Shown here piece by piece: positions 10,321 to 21,708 of a stretch of DNA of 64,000 nt (positions within the stretch are counted from its first letter, which is position 1; every line of letters starts with the position of its first letter). A program made the translations under genes and the position numbers. This DNA is from Otatea glauca (taxonomy: Eukaryota > Streptophyta > Magnoliopsida > Poales > Poaceae), in the NCBI GenBank assembly GCA_036346275.1, contig CM070726.1, positions 28,989,410-29,053,409 of the forward strand. The letters are read 5' to 3'. The notes below the pieces were generated by a model, which was not told the DNA's origin, ran no database searches, and saw nothing but the letters and a program-made list of their open reading frames with translations.

Positions 10321-12258
10321 TCAAGTCTTTTTAGGTACCCAAATTTGTTTGGGTCCTTGGAGGTTAGTAACCAAGGCTTTGGGCACCCAAATGGCATTCT
10401 TTTTACGGCCAAGTATAGGAGTGCCAACAAATTTAGCAATTATTTTACCAAAACTATCCTTTTTAAGCACATAGCAAGAGTCATAAATGTTATTTTTAGT
10501 TATTTTATTCAAGAGGCAATTATTTGATAGATGACCTACCTCATAACATTTATAACAAAACTTCCCATTTGATTTAATGAATCGAGGAGCTTTGTTATTT
10601 ATCTTTTTGCCCTTATTAGGAACATATCCTAGTCCTTCTTTATTGTAGGAGCATCTTTGACCATTCAAGATTTTATTAAGTGTGTCTTTACCCTTAAAAC
10701 ATCTATCAAGACTTTTGCTAAGTTTGTTCACTTGTTCCTTAAGTTCATTATTTTATATCACTAGGTTTTCATGGCATGAAATGGAATTAGAGCATGAAAT
10801 TGATGACATATCAATTAAATCATCACAAGAGGTAGATGTGCTAGTTTTTGATATACAACATGAATCAATTTCTAAGCAAGATACATCATCAATAATTTTG
10901 CAACTAATCCCTATATCATTTTGAGACTTTGAATGGTCCTTAGTAAGAAAAGTCTCATAAGCTTCCTTTAGCTCCTCATAAGAGTCTTTGAGAGAGAGGT
11001 ATTCTTTTCTCAAGGCTTTATGTTTAGACTTTTCTTTACCGAGATACTCATTCAAATCCTCAAGCATATACATTAATTCATCATAGGAGGGTTCATCATC
11101 ATTTGTGTTTACCTTGAAATCTCCTTTTGCCATAAGACAAAGGAGTGACGAAAGGTGATGAAGTCTCCTCAATAGCGATGCTGGCAAGACCCTTCTTCTT
11201 TGGAGGTGTGTCATCTTCGGAAGAGTCGAAGTTCGAATATTTTTCTTCGGAGTTCCACTCCCCAATGTGAGCCTCGCCTTTCCCATCTTTATTCAACTTC
11301 TTGAAGAGCTTCTTCTTCCCATGAAAGAACTTCTTCTTCAAGGGGGACTTGTTTTTGTCGTCCCTTTTCTTTGGACATTTTGAGGCAATATGTCCCTTCT
11401 CATCACACTCATAGCACCGGATATTTGCATATCGGTTGGTGCTAGAGTATTGTCCTTTCTTGAATTTTTTAGGACCACTTGTGCTTGAGCGCATCTTCAT
11501 GAATTTTCTCATTCTTCTTACAAGGAGGGACATTTCCTCCTCGGTGTCTTCATCGTCATCGGAGTCATTGAGCATCTCATCGCTTGACTCCGCTTTGCCT
11601 TGAAGGCGATATTCTTCTTCTTCGAAGAGCTTTGCTCCAAAAGCTCTTCCTTGTCCTTCTTGTAAAGCTCATTGGTTATGAGATTTCCAAGGAGTCCCGT
11701 TGGCGTCATTCTTGGTAACTCCGGTGAGTTGAGAAACAACGTCACCAAGGTCTTATATTTTTTCGGAAGAGCCCTAAGCATCTTACGAACAATGTCAAAA
11801 TCGGTTAGTGATGCTCCAAGACCTTTGAGCTCATTTACTATGTTGTTCAATCGTGAATACATCTCATTGATGTTCTCATGAGGCAACATAATAAAACTCT
11901 CATATTTGATTCGAAGCATATGCAATTTGGCTTCTTTGACCGAGGATGTCCCCTCATGAATTTCCGAGAGGGTTGTCCAAATCTCATGAGCGGTTTCAAG
12001 ATTGCTCACTCGATTGAACTCATCCGCATTCAAAGCACCAAAAAGAGCATTCATAGCTTGAGCATTAAGATGAGTGTTTCGGTCCTCTTGGTCAAATGTG
12101 AGTGTGGGATTGACCCCCAGAGTGAAACCTTCAACTACAATTCTCCATATGCTTGGACTCATGGCCTTAAGATAGATGGTCATGCGAATTTTCCAATAAG
12201 CATAATTGGTACCATCGAAAAATGGCGCCTTGCCTATTGACACCCCATCGCTAGCCAT
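10321..12258 (-). pseudogene. Copia gag with two zinc knuckles
   Basis: Gag starts at 12258 (MASDGVSIGKAPFFDGTNYA), followed by the UBN2-type gag core (AHEIWTTLSEIHEGTSSVKE). Frame shifts near 11600 move it into 11575-11099, which has the first CCHC knuckle (CYECDEKGHIASKC). A further shift leads into a lysine-rich segment (to 10753), and a stop separates 10731-10321, which has a second knuckle (CYKCYEVGHLSNNC) and ends IWVPKKT. Two knuckles and a long gag fit the SIRE/Maximus group. The start codon lies 40 bases inside the primer site. Confidence 0.9.
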
Positions 12259-12298
12259 CCTTACTCTCTAGGCGGTAAAGCCCCAAAAGAGAGTCCAA

Positions 12299-12310
12299 GC
12301 TCTGATACCA
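12299..12310 (-). other. Primer binding site (initiator Met tRNA)
   Basis: On the minus strand the sequence two bases inside the LTR reads TGGTATCAGAGC, the classic complement to the 3' end of plant initiator methionine tRNA. This fixes the element orientation and the LTR boundary. Confidence 0.93.
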
Positions 12311-12312
12311 CT

Positions 12313-13996
12313 TGTAGGATCAAGGATAACCGACTAGAGGGGGGTGAATAGGAGGTTTCTAAATTTTTCAACACTATTTAGAAATTACGAAAGACACTAA
12401 GATATAGAGATGCAAATATGAATGACACACTAAAAATTTCTTGCAATTACTTAAGATACTATGTCAATTCAAGTGTAGCAATATACTAGTGAGCACAAAA
12501 ACTATCAATGAAATAGATTCTCAACAATGAAGAATACCAATCACAAATAAATAGGAGACAAGAAATTTAACCCGTAGTCTCGGAGACTTGCCGGTCTCCC
12601 CTACTCCACGTTGAGGTGACTTGAATCACGTCAAGCCGGCTTCACTCACTTGAGCCTTCCTCAATCACTAAGGTAGTTCTTCCCCGCTCCGGGTAGGCGA
12701 ACTCCGGCCTTCACAACTTGCCGGGGCTTCTCACAATCTCCGTTGAGAAGCTCACCGTGCACGATCGCCACCAAGCCGTCTAGGAGGCGGCAACCTCCAA
12801 GAGTAATAAACCTTGACGCTTGCTTGTCGTCAAGTATCGATGTCTAAAGGCTCAAATATAAAATGCAATACTCAACCTTGCTTCTCACACTCACAAATGA
12901 AAATTGAATGCACAATAGAGTGGAGAATACTTGCTAGAGCTCAAATATCATCAATGAGGACCAAGAGTTACTCTAGAATGCAGGTGGCGAGGTATTTATA
13001 GCCTCCACCAAATTTTCTAGCCGTTGGAGCTTGAAATGGGAAAAAATCTGTTTTTTCGGTGCTACCGCCCATGTTGGACCAGTAGCACCGGGCTCCACTT
13101 CAACGGCTAGAACAGTGCATTTAATGCACTTGCCAGAGACCGTTACAAAACGTCCGGTGCTACCGCCCAACTAGGACCAGTAGCACGGGGATCCATTTCA
13201 TTTTCTTTCTTCGAAAAGAGCTCTCTCTGGAATTTGAGCACCGGGCTGAGGACCGGTGCTACCGCTGGTCCGATAGCACCGGGCTACCATGGGCGGTAGC
13301 ACCGGGCTACAAAGCATGCCCAAAACATACCCCTCTGTAATTTTTTCACCGGATTACAAGTCTGGTGCTACCGTTGGCCCGGTAGCACCGGGCTACAAAA
13401 CGCCCAAAAAGCCCTTCTCTGGAATTTCCACACCGGGTTAATATCCGGTGCTACCGATAGTCCGGTAGCACCCGGTTACCATAGGCGGTAGCACCGGGCT
13501 ACCAGAACCTAGAAAAGAGTTTCTCTGGAATTTTCATACCGCCCTACTGGGCCGGTGCTACCGCTCACCCGATAGCACCGTGCTGCTTTGAGCGGTAGCA
13601 CCGAATTTCCAGAGACTTGATTAGTTTAAAAAGATTTTTAATATAGGAACTTATTTATCATCAAGCATTCATTTGAATATGTAATTTGAGCATTTAAACC
13701 CTAAATGACATCAAGATAAGCGTCAAGATCCCTCTTTATAGTATGGCCCTAATTCTAACAAACCGATCTTTCTTCCAAACTCCAAGATCGACAAGACTAG
13801 AAAAAGAACCTTATAATTATACCTTTTCACGATCTTAACATATTTGATCTTCCCTTTGTACTTTCCTTGGTATTTCCATGGTCATCAATCTTGAGATTAA
13901 CCTACTTTCAATATTCTCAAGGAAAGTATTAGATCATATAACAAAGTTGTCATTAATTATCAAAACCAAAACACCATGGGTGCCTAGATGCTTTCA
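12313..13996 (-). repeat. 5' LTR of the copia element (1684 bp)
   Basis: It starts (plus strand) TGTAGGATCAAGG and ends ...GATGCTTTCA. It aligns along its length with 2430-4177. The main difference is the loss of one palindromic repeat unit near 13390; scattered substitutions also separate the two LTRs. Confidence 0.95.
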
Positions 13997-14001
13997 GCAC
14001 G

Positions 14002-15335
14002 CTTCGTACCTTTAGTACGATGTTCGATCAGCTCATAGACGACCACGTCATATGGCTCCCCTACGTTCCTGAGCTCGTCGAGGCACGTGCGCCGACGACC
14101 TCTCTGCGCAGCTGCATCGCCGACGCCACAGATCGTTGACACGACGTCACCTGGTGTTCGACGTGTTCATCGAGATGTACGTCGCCCATCGTGTCATGAG
14201 GCAGTTCGGTCTTCGACAGGTGTTCCCATTACCCATAGGTGACATCGTCCCGATGGCTGTGCACTCGATCGTATTTCTACATTTTTTGTACTTCCATTAG
14301 TATTTATGATCTTGGTGGCTTGAGAAGTTATGTTGCGCTTTCGTTCTTGCATGCACAAACGGAAAGGCTTCGTCGGCATGCAGAGCTGGGAAGCACGCAT
14401 GGTACCTCATGCAAAGCAGTGGGCATAGGCTCTTGTGGACATGATCGACGAGACTGCCCCCTACGACCACGGCACGTACGACGCGTACATCCATTGGTAA
14501 AGCACGCGCACCCACGTTCGAGTTGTGCGTGTCGTGGAGTCACCTCCCAGGCACGAGCCCTCCACTGCAGACACGTACCCCACGCAGGCAGACTCTGCTT
14601 TTCACCGCGCGGTTCGTACTCTTTCTATTTTTCATTCAATGTAACGTCTTCAAAATTGTTCCAACTAACTAGCCACCTAACGTTTGCGTAGAGCGACCTC
14701 TCAAGGGAGGCACACGAGGCGATGTCCGCCCTGATAGAGGCGATCGGTACCACCCAGAGGATAGGGGTCACAGCGGACGACCTTCGAGAGGCGTTGCACC
14801 GTATTCAGGACTTGACCTACCGCGTCATCCATCTTACGTCGTGTAGGCAGCCCAGGGCGAACGACGTGGTACAGGTCCCGCCTCGTTCGTCCACTATACG
14901 AGGTAGACAGGCATCACACAGGCAGACAGCCCCTCGTCTAAACATGGTTGGGGGCTCCAGCTGGTACCGGATCCCAACGCCTGTCCCCATGACTGCAGTT
15001 ACATCACATGGTCTCCTTTCATATATTATGTTGTTCATATTTCGTGTTGTTCTAATGTGAAAAGTTTGTCAATAGTGACCGATACAGCACCTGATCAGAG
15101 TGCGAGCACCTTCGGTAACTTTGGTACGCTTCAGGATGAGGACTTCGACTTTCTCGTGGATCCTTACCAGCAGTCCACGGGTGTGTTCCTTGGTCCATCG
15201 CAGCTCGCATCGGTGCCCGACCAGTCTCAGCCGACACAGGACGCCTTTGCTACTCTGACAGCACCGGTACAGCCAGCTAGTAGTACTCGTGGACAAGTCC
15301 TTGACCAGCTTACGTATCTGTCCGGGCATGTGTAG
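14002..15335 (+). pseudogene. Plant mobile domain gene, 3' half
   Basis: This continues the gene cut at 2429. Open coding includes RTFSTMFDQLIDDHVIWLPY and PELVEARAPTTS, then (after a shift) LVFDVFIEMYVAHRVMRQFG and LRQVFPLPIGDIVP, the end of the PMD fold. Later segments, separated by probable introns (about 14270-14330, 14610-14690 and 15010-15060), include SREAHEAMSALIEAIGTTQR and, at 15057-15335, a Gln/Ser/Thr-rich tail (VTDTAPDQSASTFGNFGTLQ) ending DQLTYLSGHV at a TAG. Such a low-complexity tail is usual for transposon-borne PMD proteins. Frame breaks in the middle show that it is a pseudogene even without the copia insertion. Confidence 0.75.
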
Positions 15336-15524
15336 CGGCGTAGGAGGCCTGGGACCACACGAGGAGTTGCACCGCGCATGGGCCCTAGGTAGTTTGTTTC
15401 GTTTACACATGATTTACCATAAATAATATTGTATTTTACTTTCTTAGCTTATGTAATATTCATATATGTTATTTTGTTTTATTCAGTTTTGTGCTATGCA
15501 CATATAATCTTTTACTTTCGTAGT

Positions 15525-15790
15525 GCTATTTGCAAACACACTACCAGTAGCTTTGTCACGTCGTGAATGAACACACACAACTACTTTGTCAGTGCGATGA
15601 GACGACACGCTACTAGCAGCTTTGCCAGACTGATTTGACAACACTATGCACACTACAAAGTGACAAAACACTGCCCATCATAGACCGACGGACAACACAA
15701 TGCCTATCTCAGAGCACAGTGATAACACCCTATAGCCCACCTCTTTCTCAGACTGAAATGACAACACGCTGCAGCCCACTTTCTCAGGCC
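15525..15790 (+). repeat. Degenerate ~43-bp tandem array upstream of a TATA box
   Basis: Six or seven diverged units share an order of AACAC, CACTxC, xCTTTGTCAGACxGA and TTGACAACAC. The same array type occurs at 28998-29390 in the second Mutator-like relic. It stops just before the TATA box, so it is probably promoter sequence. Confidence 0.65.
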
Positions 15791-15799
15791 GAAGTGGCA

Positions 15800-15806
15800 T
15801 ATAAAA
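15800..15806 (+). promoter_or_regulatory. TATA box of the SANT-like ORF
   Basis: TATAAAA followed by CCACC, 86 bp upstream of the ATG at 15892. The same TATAAAACCACC context occurs at 29394 in the related copy. Confidence 0.65.
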
Positions 15807-15891
15807 CCACCCAAGCGGCCCTTCTTCCCTACCCAAACTCCACTCCAAACCTCAGGCACACATACACAACTCCCACTCACACTTCTTCACC

Positions 15892-16832
15892 ATGGCTGGA
15901 TCCTCTAGTAGAGCATTTTCGTGGACACCTGATATGAGCAGCGTAGCTCTTAATTACATGTTGAAGGTTACGCGTAGTGGGGGAACGATCCATTCAAAGA
16001 GGAGAACCTAAATAAAGTGGTGTCCAAATTGCAAGGGTGGCGTCCGACATTACCGAGGTATAATGTGACAACCTCTAGCGTGAACCTTGTGACCTCCGAC
16101 GACTTGAAGGCGCACTTGCAATGGTGGTGTCAAAGGTATTTAAGGGTGTGCGAACTAGCCGACCACCCTTCTGCTACAGGTTTCTCTAGAAGATCTAACA
16201 GGGTACTGATGCTGCCCGATCAGTACGAAGAGCATATTAAGGTTAGTTATTTCATATTTGTTCACCTTACTATTCTTTTTAGCATTATACATAAGTTCAC
16301 TACTTCGTATGTTCGTCTTGTGTGTTAGTCATTCCCAGAGGATGAAGAGATGTTGAACCAAGATATCCCAGATTTCTTAGCGATGTATATGCTCTTCGAC
16401 GGGGGTGTGATGCCTGGTTCATGCAGAAGATGCAGAAGCAGATCTAACTGGAGGGGCAGAGATCGACACAGGGCTGCTGCTGCAGCAGCAAGTTCAAGAG
16501 GACGTTCAACCACCATCGAAGGGGGGATTGCTCCTAACTATGCAAATGATGATGACGATTTCGTATCACCTAAACCTCGACGTTCAAGCACTACCACAAC
16601 AGGCTGTTTAAGCACTACTACAGCAGGCCGTTCAAGAAACAATGCAAGAGGACGTTCAACCGGCACTAGAGGCGGGTTAGCTCCTAACCATACACATGAT
16701 GATGACGATTTCGTATCACCTAAGACTTCGATGTTCAAGCACTACCACAACAGGTTGTTCAAGCACTACTACAGCATTGCCGTTCAAGAAACAATGCAAG
16801 AGGACGTTCAACCAGCACTGAAGGAGGGTTAG
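15892..16832 (+). pseudogene. SANT/Myb-like ORF of the Mutator-like element
   Basis: The ORF starts MAGSSSRAFSWTPDMSSVAL and NYMLKVTRSGG and then loses frame near 15985. The next frame gives NKVVSKLQGWRPTLPRYNVT and TTSSVNLVTSDDLKAHLQWW, followed by DHPSATGFSRRSNRVLMLPD. The arrangement (tryptophan start, W-spaced helices, K-L-x-x-W) is like the Myb/SANT-like DNA-binding domain of plant transposon accessory proteins; I infer this by pattern only. After a probable intron (about 16240-16328), 16350-16832 stays open and contains a 150-bp repeat encoding GRST and DDDDFVSPK blocks. It sits downstream of the PMD gene with its own TATA box. Confidence 0.5.
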
Positions 16833-16846
16833 CTCCCAACCATACC
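16497..16846 (+). repeat. ~150-bp tandem repeat, 2.3 units, within coding frame
   Basis: Units start at about 16497, 16648 and 16800, each with GAGGACGTTCAACC, and the first two with ATGATGATGACGATTTCGTA. The period (151-152 bp) is not a multiple of three at each step, so the frame changes between units. Confidence 0.8.
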
Positions 16847-17267
16847 CCTTCAGCCACCAATAGATGACTTTTATCTTTATGACCATGCCCTATACCGAAG
16901 ACTATGGCGATAGAATATATGGTTTTGTGACTTATGTTGTATCCCAGTTTTATCAATTCTCTAGGGCATGTATGTATCTATGTTGTGTCCCAGTTTTATG
17001 ATTTCCTTAAGGTATGTACCTATGTTGTATCCCACTTTGTGACTTAGCTTTGAACCTTGAAACAACAGAAATGTCACATCACTGCTGACTCATGTTTTTC
17101 TGCATTTTGCGTTATTGTCGCCCAACCACATGGTGTCATATTTAGTTAAAATTGAAAATGGTATATTTTTGCAATTTGAATAGAATTTTCTAGTGCTTTA
17201 CTAATTTTATCGTCACCTGCAAGTCATAATGCATTTAAGTTATACATTTTAAATAAATATGTAGAAC

Positions 17268-17440
17268 CTTTGTTGGCGACAGAGAGCCTGTCGCCGTTTG
17301 AAATGGAGAAAGACTCTGTCGCCGTTTGAAATGGCGACAGGCTATCTGTTGCCAATTGAAATGGCGATAGGCTCTCTATCGCCAATTGAAATGGCGACAA
17401 ACTCTCTTCGCCATTTCAAATGGCGACAGGTGTGCAGATT
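17268..17440. repeat. Subterminal inverted repeats, end of Mutator-like relic 1
   Basis: At least five copies of a motif built from GTCGCC, ATTTGAAAT and GGCGACAG alternate in both orientations. The tail CGACAGGTG, TTTGTAAA, TTGGCGTATTA is matched at 30960-31045. This is likely the 3' end of the element. Confidence 0.6.
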
Positions 17441-17960
17441 TGTAAAAAAAATTGGCGTATTATTTGTAAAATTAGATAAAAATAATATTATTTTAAAAAA
17501 ATTCGTGTAACTACGCCTTGAGTTGTTTCTAAAAAAGTACACTAGGTAGAGAAATAGAGGAGTCCCTGGGTGGATTTTTAGAAGGACAGGGTGGCAGCCC
17601 CAGTTCCATTAATAGATGAAACCAAAACATTCAGATTCAGATCAGTACATCAATCCATGTGCATAGATAACACTTGTAGCAAGTAACTAACCAGTGATAT
17701 TATTTCTCTGGAGGCGGGGCCGAGTGGAGCCGGGAGGAGGTGGAGGCGGCCAAAAGCGGGGGCCCAGTGGAGCCGGGCAGAGGAGGGGCCCAGTGGAGCT
17801 GGGAGGAAGTGGAGCCGAGTGGAGGTGGGGTCGAGTGGAGCCGGGAGGAGGCGGAGCGCTAGGGGCTAGGGCTTGGCTTTGCGTGAGCGTGAAGAAGAGG
17901 CACGATTTGGAAATGCTGCTCGGTATGGTCATCTCTGTGACTTATGAGTGTTCGGCGGCG
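17441..17960. other. Spacer with GC-rich minisatellite-like block
   Basis: 17441-17695 holds no recognisable gene. 17705-17860 is a degenerate repeat of GTGGAGCCGGGAGGAGG-like units (about seven). Open frames through it are low-complexity (PPPGSTRP on the minus strand) and are not called genes. Confidence 0.5.
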
Positions 17961-17961
17961 A

Positions 17962-18402
17962 AATCAGCGTCGGTTCTTTTGGAAAAACCAACTGAATTGA
18001 TAGTGCGAAAATCAGTGTCGGTTCTTTTGGAAAACCGACTGCATTGACAGTGTAGAATCAGTGCCGATTCTTTGGGAAAACCAACTGCATTGACAATGCG
18101 GAATCAGTGTCGGTTCTTTTGGAAAACCGACTGCATTGGCAGTGTCGGTTCTCCCCACAAAACCGACTGCATTGCGAATCTCTGTCGGTTCATAACAAAA
18201 ACCGACTTGGCTCTATCTTTGTCAATGTTTTGTAAAAATCGGCTGCATTACTTAGATCCTATCTCTGTCAGTTTTTGGTAAAAACCGACTGCATTGCTTT
18301 GACTGTATTTATCATTTGTATCTGTGTCAGTTTGTACCAAAAACCAACTGCATTGTGTGGCTATCTGTGTCAGTTTTTGCCAAAAACCGACTGCATTGCT
18401 TA
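17962..18402. repeat. ~46-bp hairpin tandem array (TCGGTT...AACCGACTGCATTG)
   Basis: About nine or ten units, each with TCGGTT, a T/A-rich loop, AACCGACTGCATTG and a spacer ending in AGTG or CTGTG. The first four units have a period of 46-47 bp, then spacing varies. Each unit can fold into a short hairpin. Such arrays are typical subterminal repeats of CACTA elements, and the CACTA transposase starts 0.8 kb to the right. Confidence 0.75.
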
Positions 18403-19181
18403 AGCAAGAAAAAAGTTGCAACAATCAATGAAAAGATTATTAAAAAACACTTAAGCCACACATAGTCTTGTTAGAAATTATTTCAAATTTTGCAGAAAAA
18501 TACTTTGGGATACTACAAAGCTTTTGCACAAAGAATTTTGGAGAAAAGAGTCCCCATTCATAAGATATGCCAAATTTCACTTTGTAGGCATGATTCTTGC
18601 TTAAAAAATAAAAAAGTCAGAAGTTTCTCAAATAAAGTCCAAATTGTTCGAAAATTTCCAGAAATGAACTCTAGACTAGTTAGAACCTTTCCCAAAAGGA
18701 ATTTTGTTGAAAGTAATTTTTTTTCAAAATACATGGGAAAATGCGCTTTGAAATTAATTTTGGACTAGTAACTATATTTCGGGCTAAAAACTACAAGATT
18801 ATCAATAATTGTCCACAGCGGTGACATGAAGAAAAAATATGACATGATGTGAATGTAATTAAAGAACATAATTGAATGAATGAACAACTCAAGTGACATA
18901 GAAAAGCAAAGCTAGCATTCATCCCATGTATGTCACAATGTTCCATATCACATGGCAATCTTACAACTGTACCCAAATAATCGCCACAATAAAATAAGCC
19001 TGTTGAACAGTAACGACTGTTAAACAAAATAAACGGACTGATAAAACGAACGAACCTTGACGTAGTCGACTTATTTACAATAAAACCCTTCTTAATGATC
19101 TATATGCATGTAATTTGTTCCATGTGTGTCATCGTCACCGCTAAGACATGCCCTATCTGCAAATGGAGGTATTTCATCGAA
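18403..19181. other. No gene seen; 3' flank of CACTA coding region
   Basis: AT-rich sequence with many AAAAxTTT tracts (18420-18780) and no open frame that resembles a protein. 19100-19181 may be the last CACTA codons, but no clear match is visible. Confidence 0.4.
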
Positions 19182-20971
19182 TTAGTTGTACTCTTCTTCA
19201 TCAACGACATTTTCAACTCCAACGATCCGCCTCTTGCCATGAAGGACGACTTGCAACCTCGGATTGGACGGATCATGCACGTAGAATACTTGATTTTCTT
19301 GCTTCGCAAGGACGAATAGTTCATCTTTGTAGGCTAGTCTATTGAGATCGACAAGAGTAAAACCTCTCTTGTCGGCTTTCACTCCATGTGGAAGTTTTAC
19401 CCACTTACATCGAAACAAAGGAACTTGGTATATTCCATAATCAAGCTCCCAAATTTCTTCGATCATTCTATAGTAGGAGTTCATTACAGTTGAGGATCCT
19501 CCTTTCGAGTGATCATCGGACAAAGCGTCTATACTCACACCACTGTTTTGAATAGTACTCTTTGCATCTTGACTTTCAGTGTAAAAGGTGTAGCCATTAA
19601 TATTGTACCCCATCCATGTCTGTATATTAAATCTTAGTCCATCAGCCAACCATTTGACATCCTCACTGACGGAGACTTTTGCCTTTTCTTTGAACTATGT
19701 GGGGAATCTATCGTTGTGTTCTCACGTGATGGAAAGCTCATCCATATGTGGATTCTCTTCCTGTAATTTCAACTTGTGCTTCTCGATATATGGATGAACT
19801 TGTGCGTTGTGCTGCAAGACTGTCAAATACGCTTTATAACACATATCAAACTGTGGACTCTTTATTTTGGACCCAACGGTTCCTTTGCCAGCTAGTCTAC
19901 CCTCATGACGAGATACAGGAACACCAATTGCTTGTCTTTTACCTAGATAGTCCACACAGAACTCAATAACCTCTTTAGTCTCATAACCTTCAACAATACT
20001 ACCCTCAAGCTTCGACCGGTTCCTCACGTATGACTTTAATATACTCATGTACCTCTCGAACGGATACATGTAACGTGGGAATGCAGGTCCACATATCTTA
20101 ATCTCTCTAACAAGGTGAACAACAAGGTGGACCATGACGTCGAAGAATGACAGGGGAAATGCATCTCAAGCTGACATAGTATGCACCACCTCACTCTGCA
20201 AGTTGTCTAGTATATCGGGATTAATAACCTTACAAGAAATCGTATTAAAGAAATAACATAACTTCGTGATTGCCAGTCGGACATCCTCTGGCAGAATATT
20301 TTTTATTGCAATGGGGAGCATTTGGGTCATCAAGACATGACAGTCGTGGGACCTCATACCAACCAACTTCAAATCATCCATAGACACAAGCTTCTTAATG
20401 TTTGCGGAGTAGCCCGATGGAACTTTAATACCTTGGAGACACTTGCAGAGGTCCTCTTTCTCCTTCTTGGACAAGGTGTAGCATGCAGCGGGGATGTATA
20501 GACCTTTTCCATCCTCCTCTATCACTGCCAGCTTGGGCCTGATTCCCATGTAGGTCATATCGCGCCGAATATTCACACCATCCTTAGTCTTTCCAAGCAT
20601 GTTCAGCATGATGCCAACCAAATTATCGCAAACATTTTTCTTAACGTGCATGACATCAATATAATGACGGACATCTAACTCTTTCTAGTATGGTAATTCC
20701 CAAAATAACGACCTCTTCTTCCAAATGGTCCTGGGACGAATAGATTTACATCTCTTTCCATACTGAACATCGATATCCTCCACGCGTGAATATACTTTCC
20801 TTCCACTCATAGGCTACGGGGCAGAACGAACTTCCCTCTTCCAATCAAATTTGTCGTCCATCATACGGTATCGATGACTTCAAAGTAGAAACCTACGATG
20901 ACTCATGTATACAGTTTTCTTGAAATTCGGCAGCCACAAGCTCTCAGTCTCCTCTTCACAAATAGGACACA
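19182..20971 (-). pseudogene. CACTA (En/Spm) transposase, C-terminal half
   Basis: Reading on the minus strand from 20971: CPICEEETESLWLPNFKK, then RHYIDVMHVKKNVCDNLVG (the conserved TNP2 block), DDLKLVGMRSHDCHVLMTQM and LPEDVRLAITKLCYFFN. A frame break at about 20165 leads into 20135-19722, a DUF4218-type segment (MYPFERYMSILKSYVRNRSK, EGSIVEGYETKEVIEFCVDY), then 19649-19182, a DUF4216-type segment (GYTFYTESQDAKSTIQNSGV, WELDYGIYQVPLFRCKW, QVFYVHDPSNPRLQVVL). This order is characteristic of plant CACTA transposases. The protein is separated from its N-terminal half by the LTR insertion at 20972. Confidence 0.9.
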
Positions 20972-21701
20972 TGTAATATCCCAAAAATTTTCCTTTATTC
21001 TTATTTTATTGTTAGTTTAGATTTTTTTGATTTTTCTGAATTTATTGGATTTTTATGGAATTTATTTCAATTTATTTCAAATTAAGTATAATGGATTTTT
21101 GTGAAAACTAATTAAATATAGATAAAGTTAATCTAAAGTTTGTCTAAAAATATTTTATTTAAGTTCAAAATGTCTCAAAGTATTTATGAGAATTTTCTTG
21201 GATTTTTCATGATATGTTTGTTGCCTAAAACTAATTAAATTATTTTCTATAACTATTTTAAAGGAAAAATCCATGAAAAATTATTTGAACAGTACTGGGC
21301 TGAAGCCCAGCACTATGCGCGCAGGGTTGTGCACGTGCATCCCATCCATCTCGTGGCATTGGCCCGTTAAGCCTGCTTGGGTCTCAGCCGATGGATTTAA
21401 TCGAACGGTGGGGATTCGTTAGTGGGGATCTGGAAACCCTAGCGCCTGTGGGCCGTTAGATCAAGATCATGTGGTGCCGGGTAAGTCGTGGTGAGTTAGG
21501 AAACTTAGATCTCGTCCGTTGTTTTGGAAACGGACAGATCCGATCGTGCCGTGTCTGGAGCAATCACAGTCGTTGATCGCCGATCGGACGAAGGTCCGTT
21601 GTCGTCTCCGCACAGGACTCAGAGTGCATTGCCGCTGTATCGGAGCTGGACTTCACCGTCATCTAGACTTAGGGTTCCTTGTTTCGCGCATTTGCTGAGG
21701 C

Positions 21702-21708
21702 TATAAAA
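21702..21708 (+). promoter_or_regulatory. TATA box of the Tekay-like LTR
   Basis: TATAAAA in the context GAGGCTATAAAAGGGGAGGC, within the LTR and followed by a GC-rich leader; it probably marks the U3/R promoter on the plus strand. Confidence 0.6.

Larger units (their letters stand above)
2430..13996 (-). mobile_element. SIRE/Maximus-type Ty1-copia retrotransposon
   Basis: This is a full-length LTR element oriented on the minus strand. Both LTRs have TG...CA ends, and perfect 5-bp target duplications GCACG lie at 2425-2429 and 13997-14001. In element order it has: 5' LTR (12313-13996), an initiator-Met primer site (12299-12310), gag with two CCHC knuckles, protease (DSGCTQHMTG), integrase, reverse transcriptase (YVDD), RNase H, a long spacer, an extra ORF in the env-like position, a polypurine tract (4178-4193) and the 3' LTR (2430-4177). 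Integrase before RT identifies copia; the extra 3' ORF and the AAAAAGGGGGAGAT tract next to TGAAAGC are typical of the SIRE/Maximus lineage. Several frameshifts make this copy defective. It landed in a PMD exon. Confidence 0.95.

Noticed and set aside
17962..18402. CRISPR-like regular repeat array
   Set aside because: Units are diverged, spacers are not unique and the context is plant nuclear transposon DNA; subterminal transposon repeats explain it.
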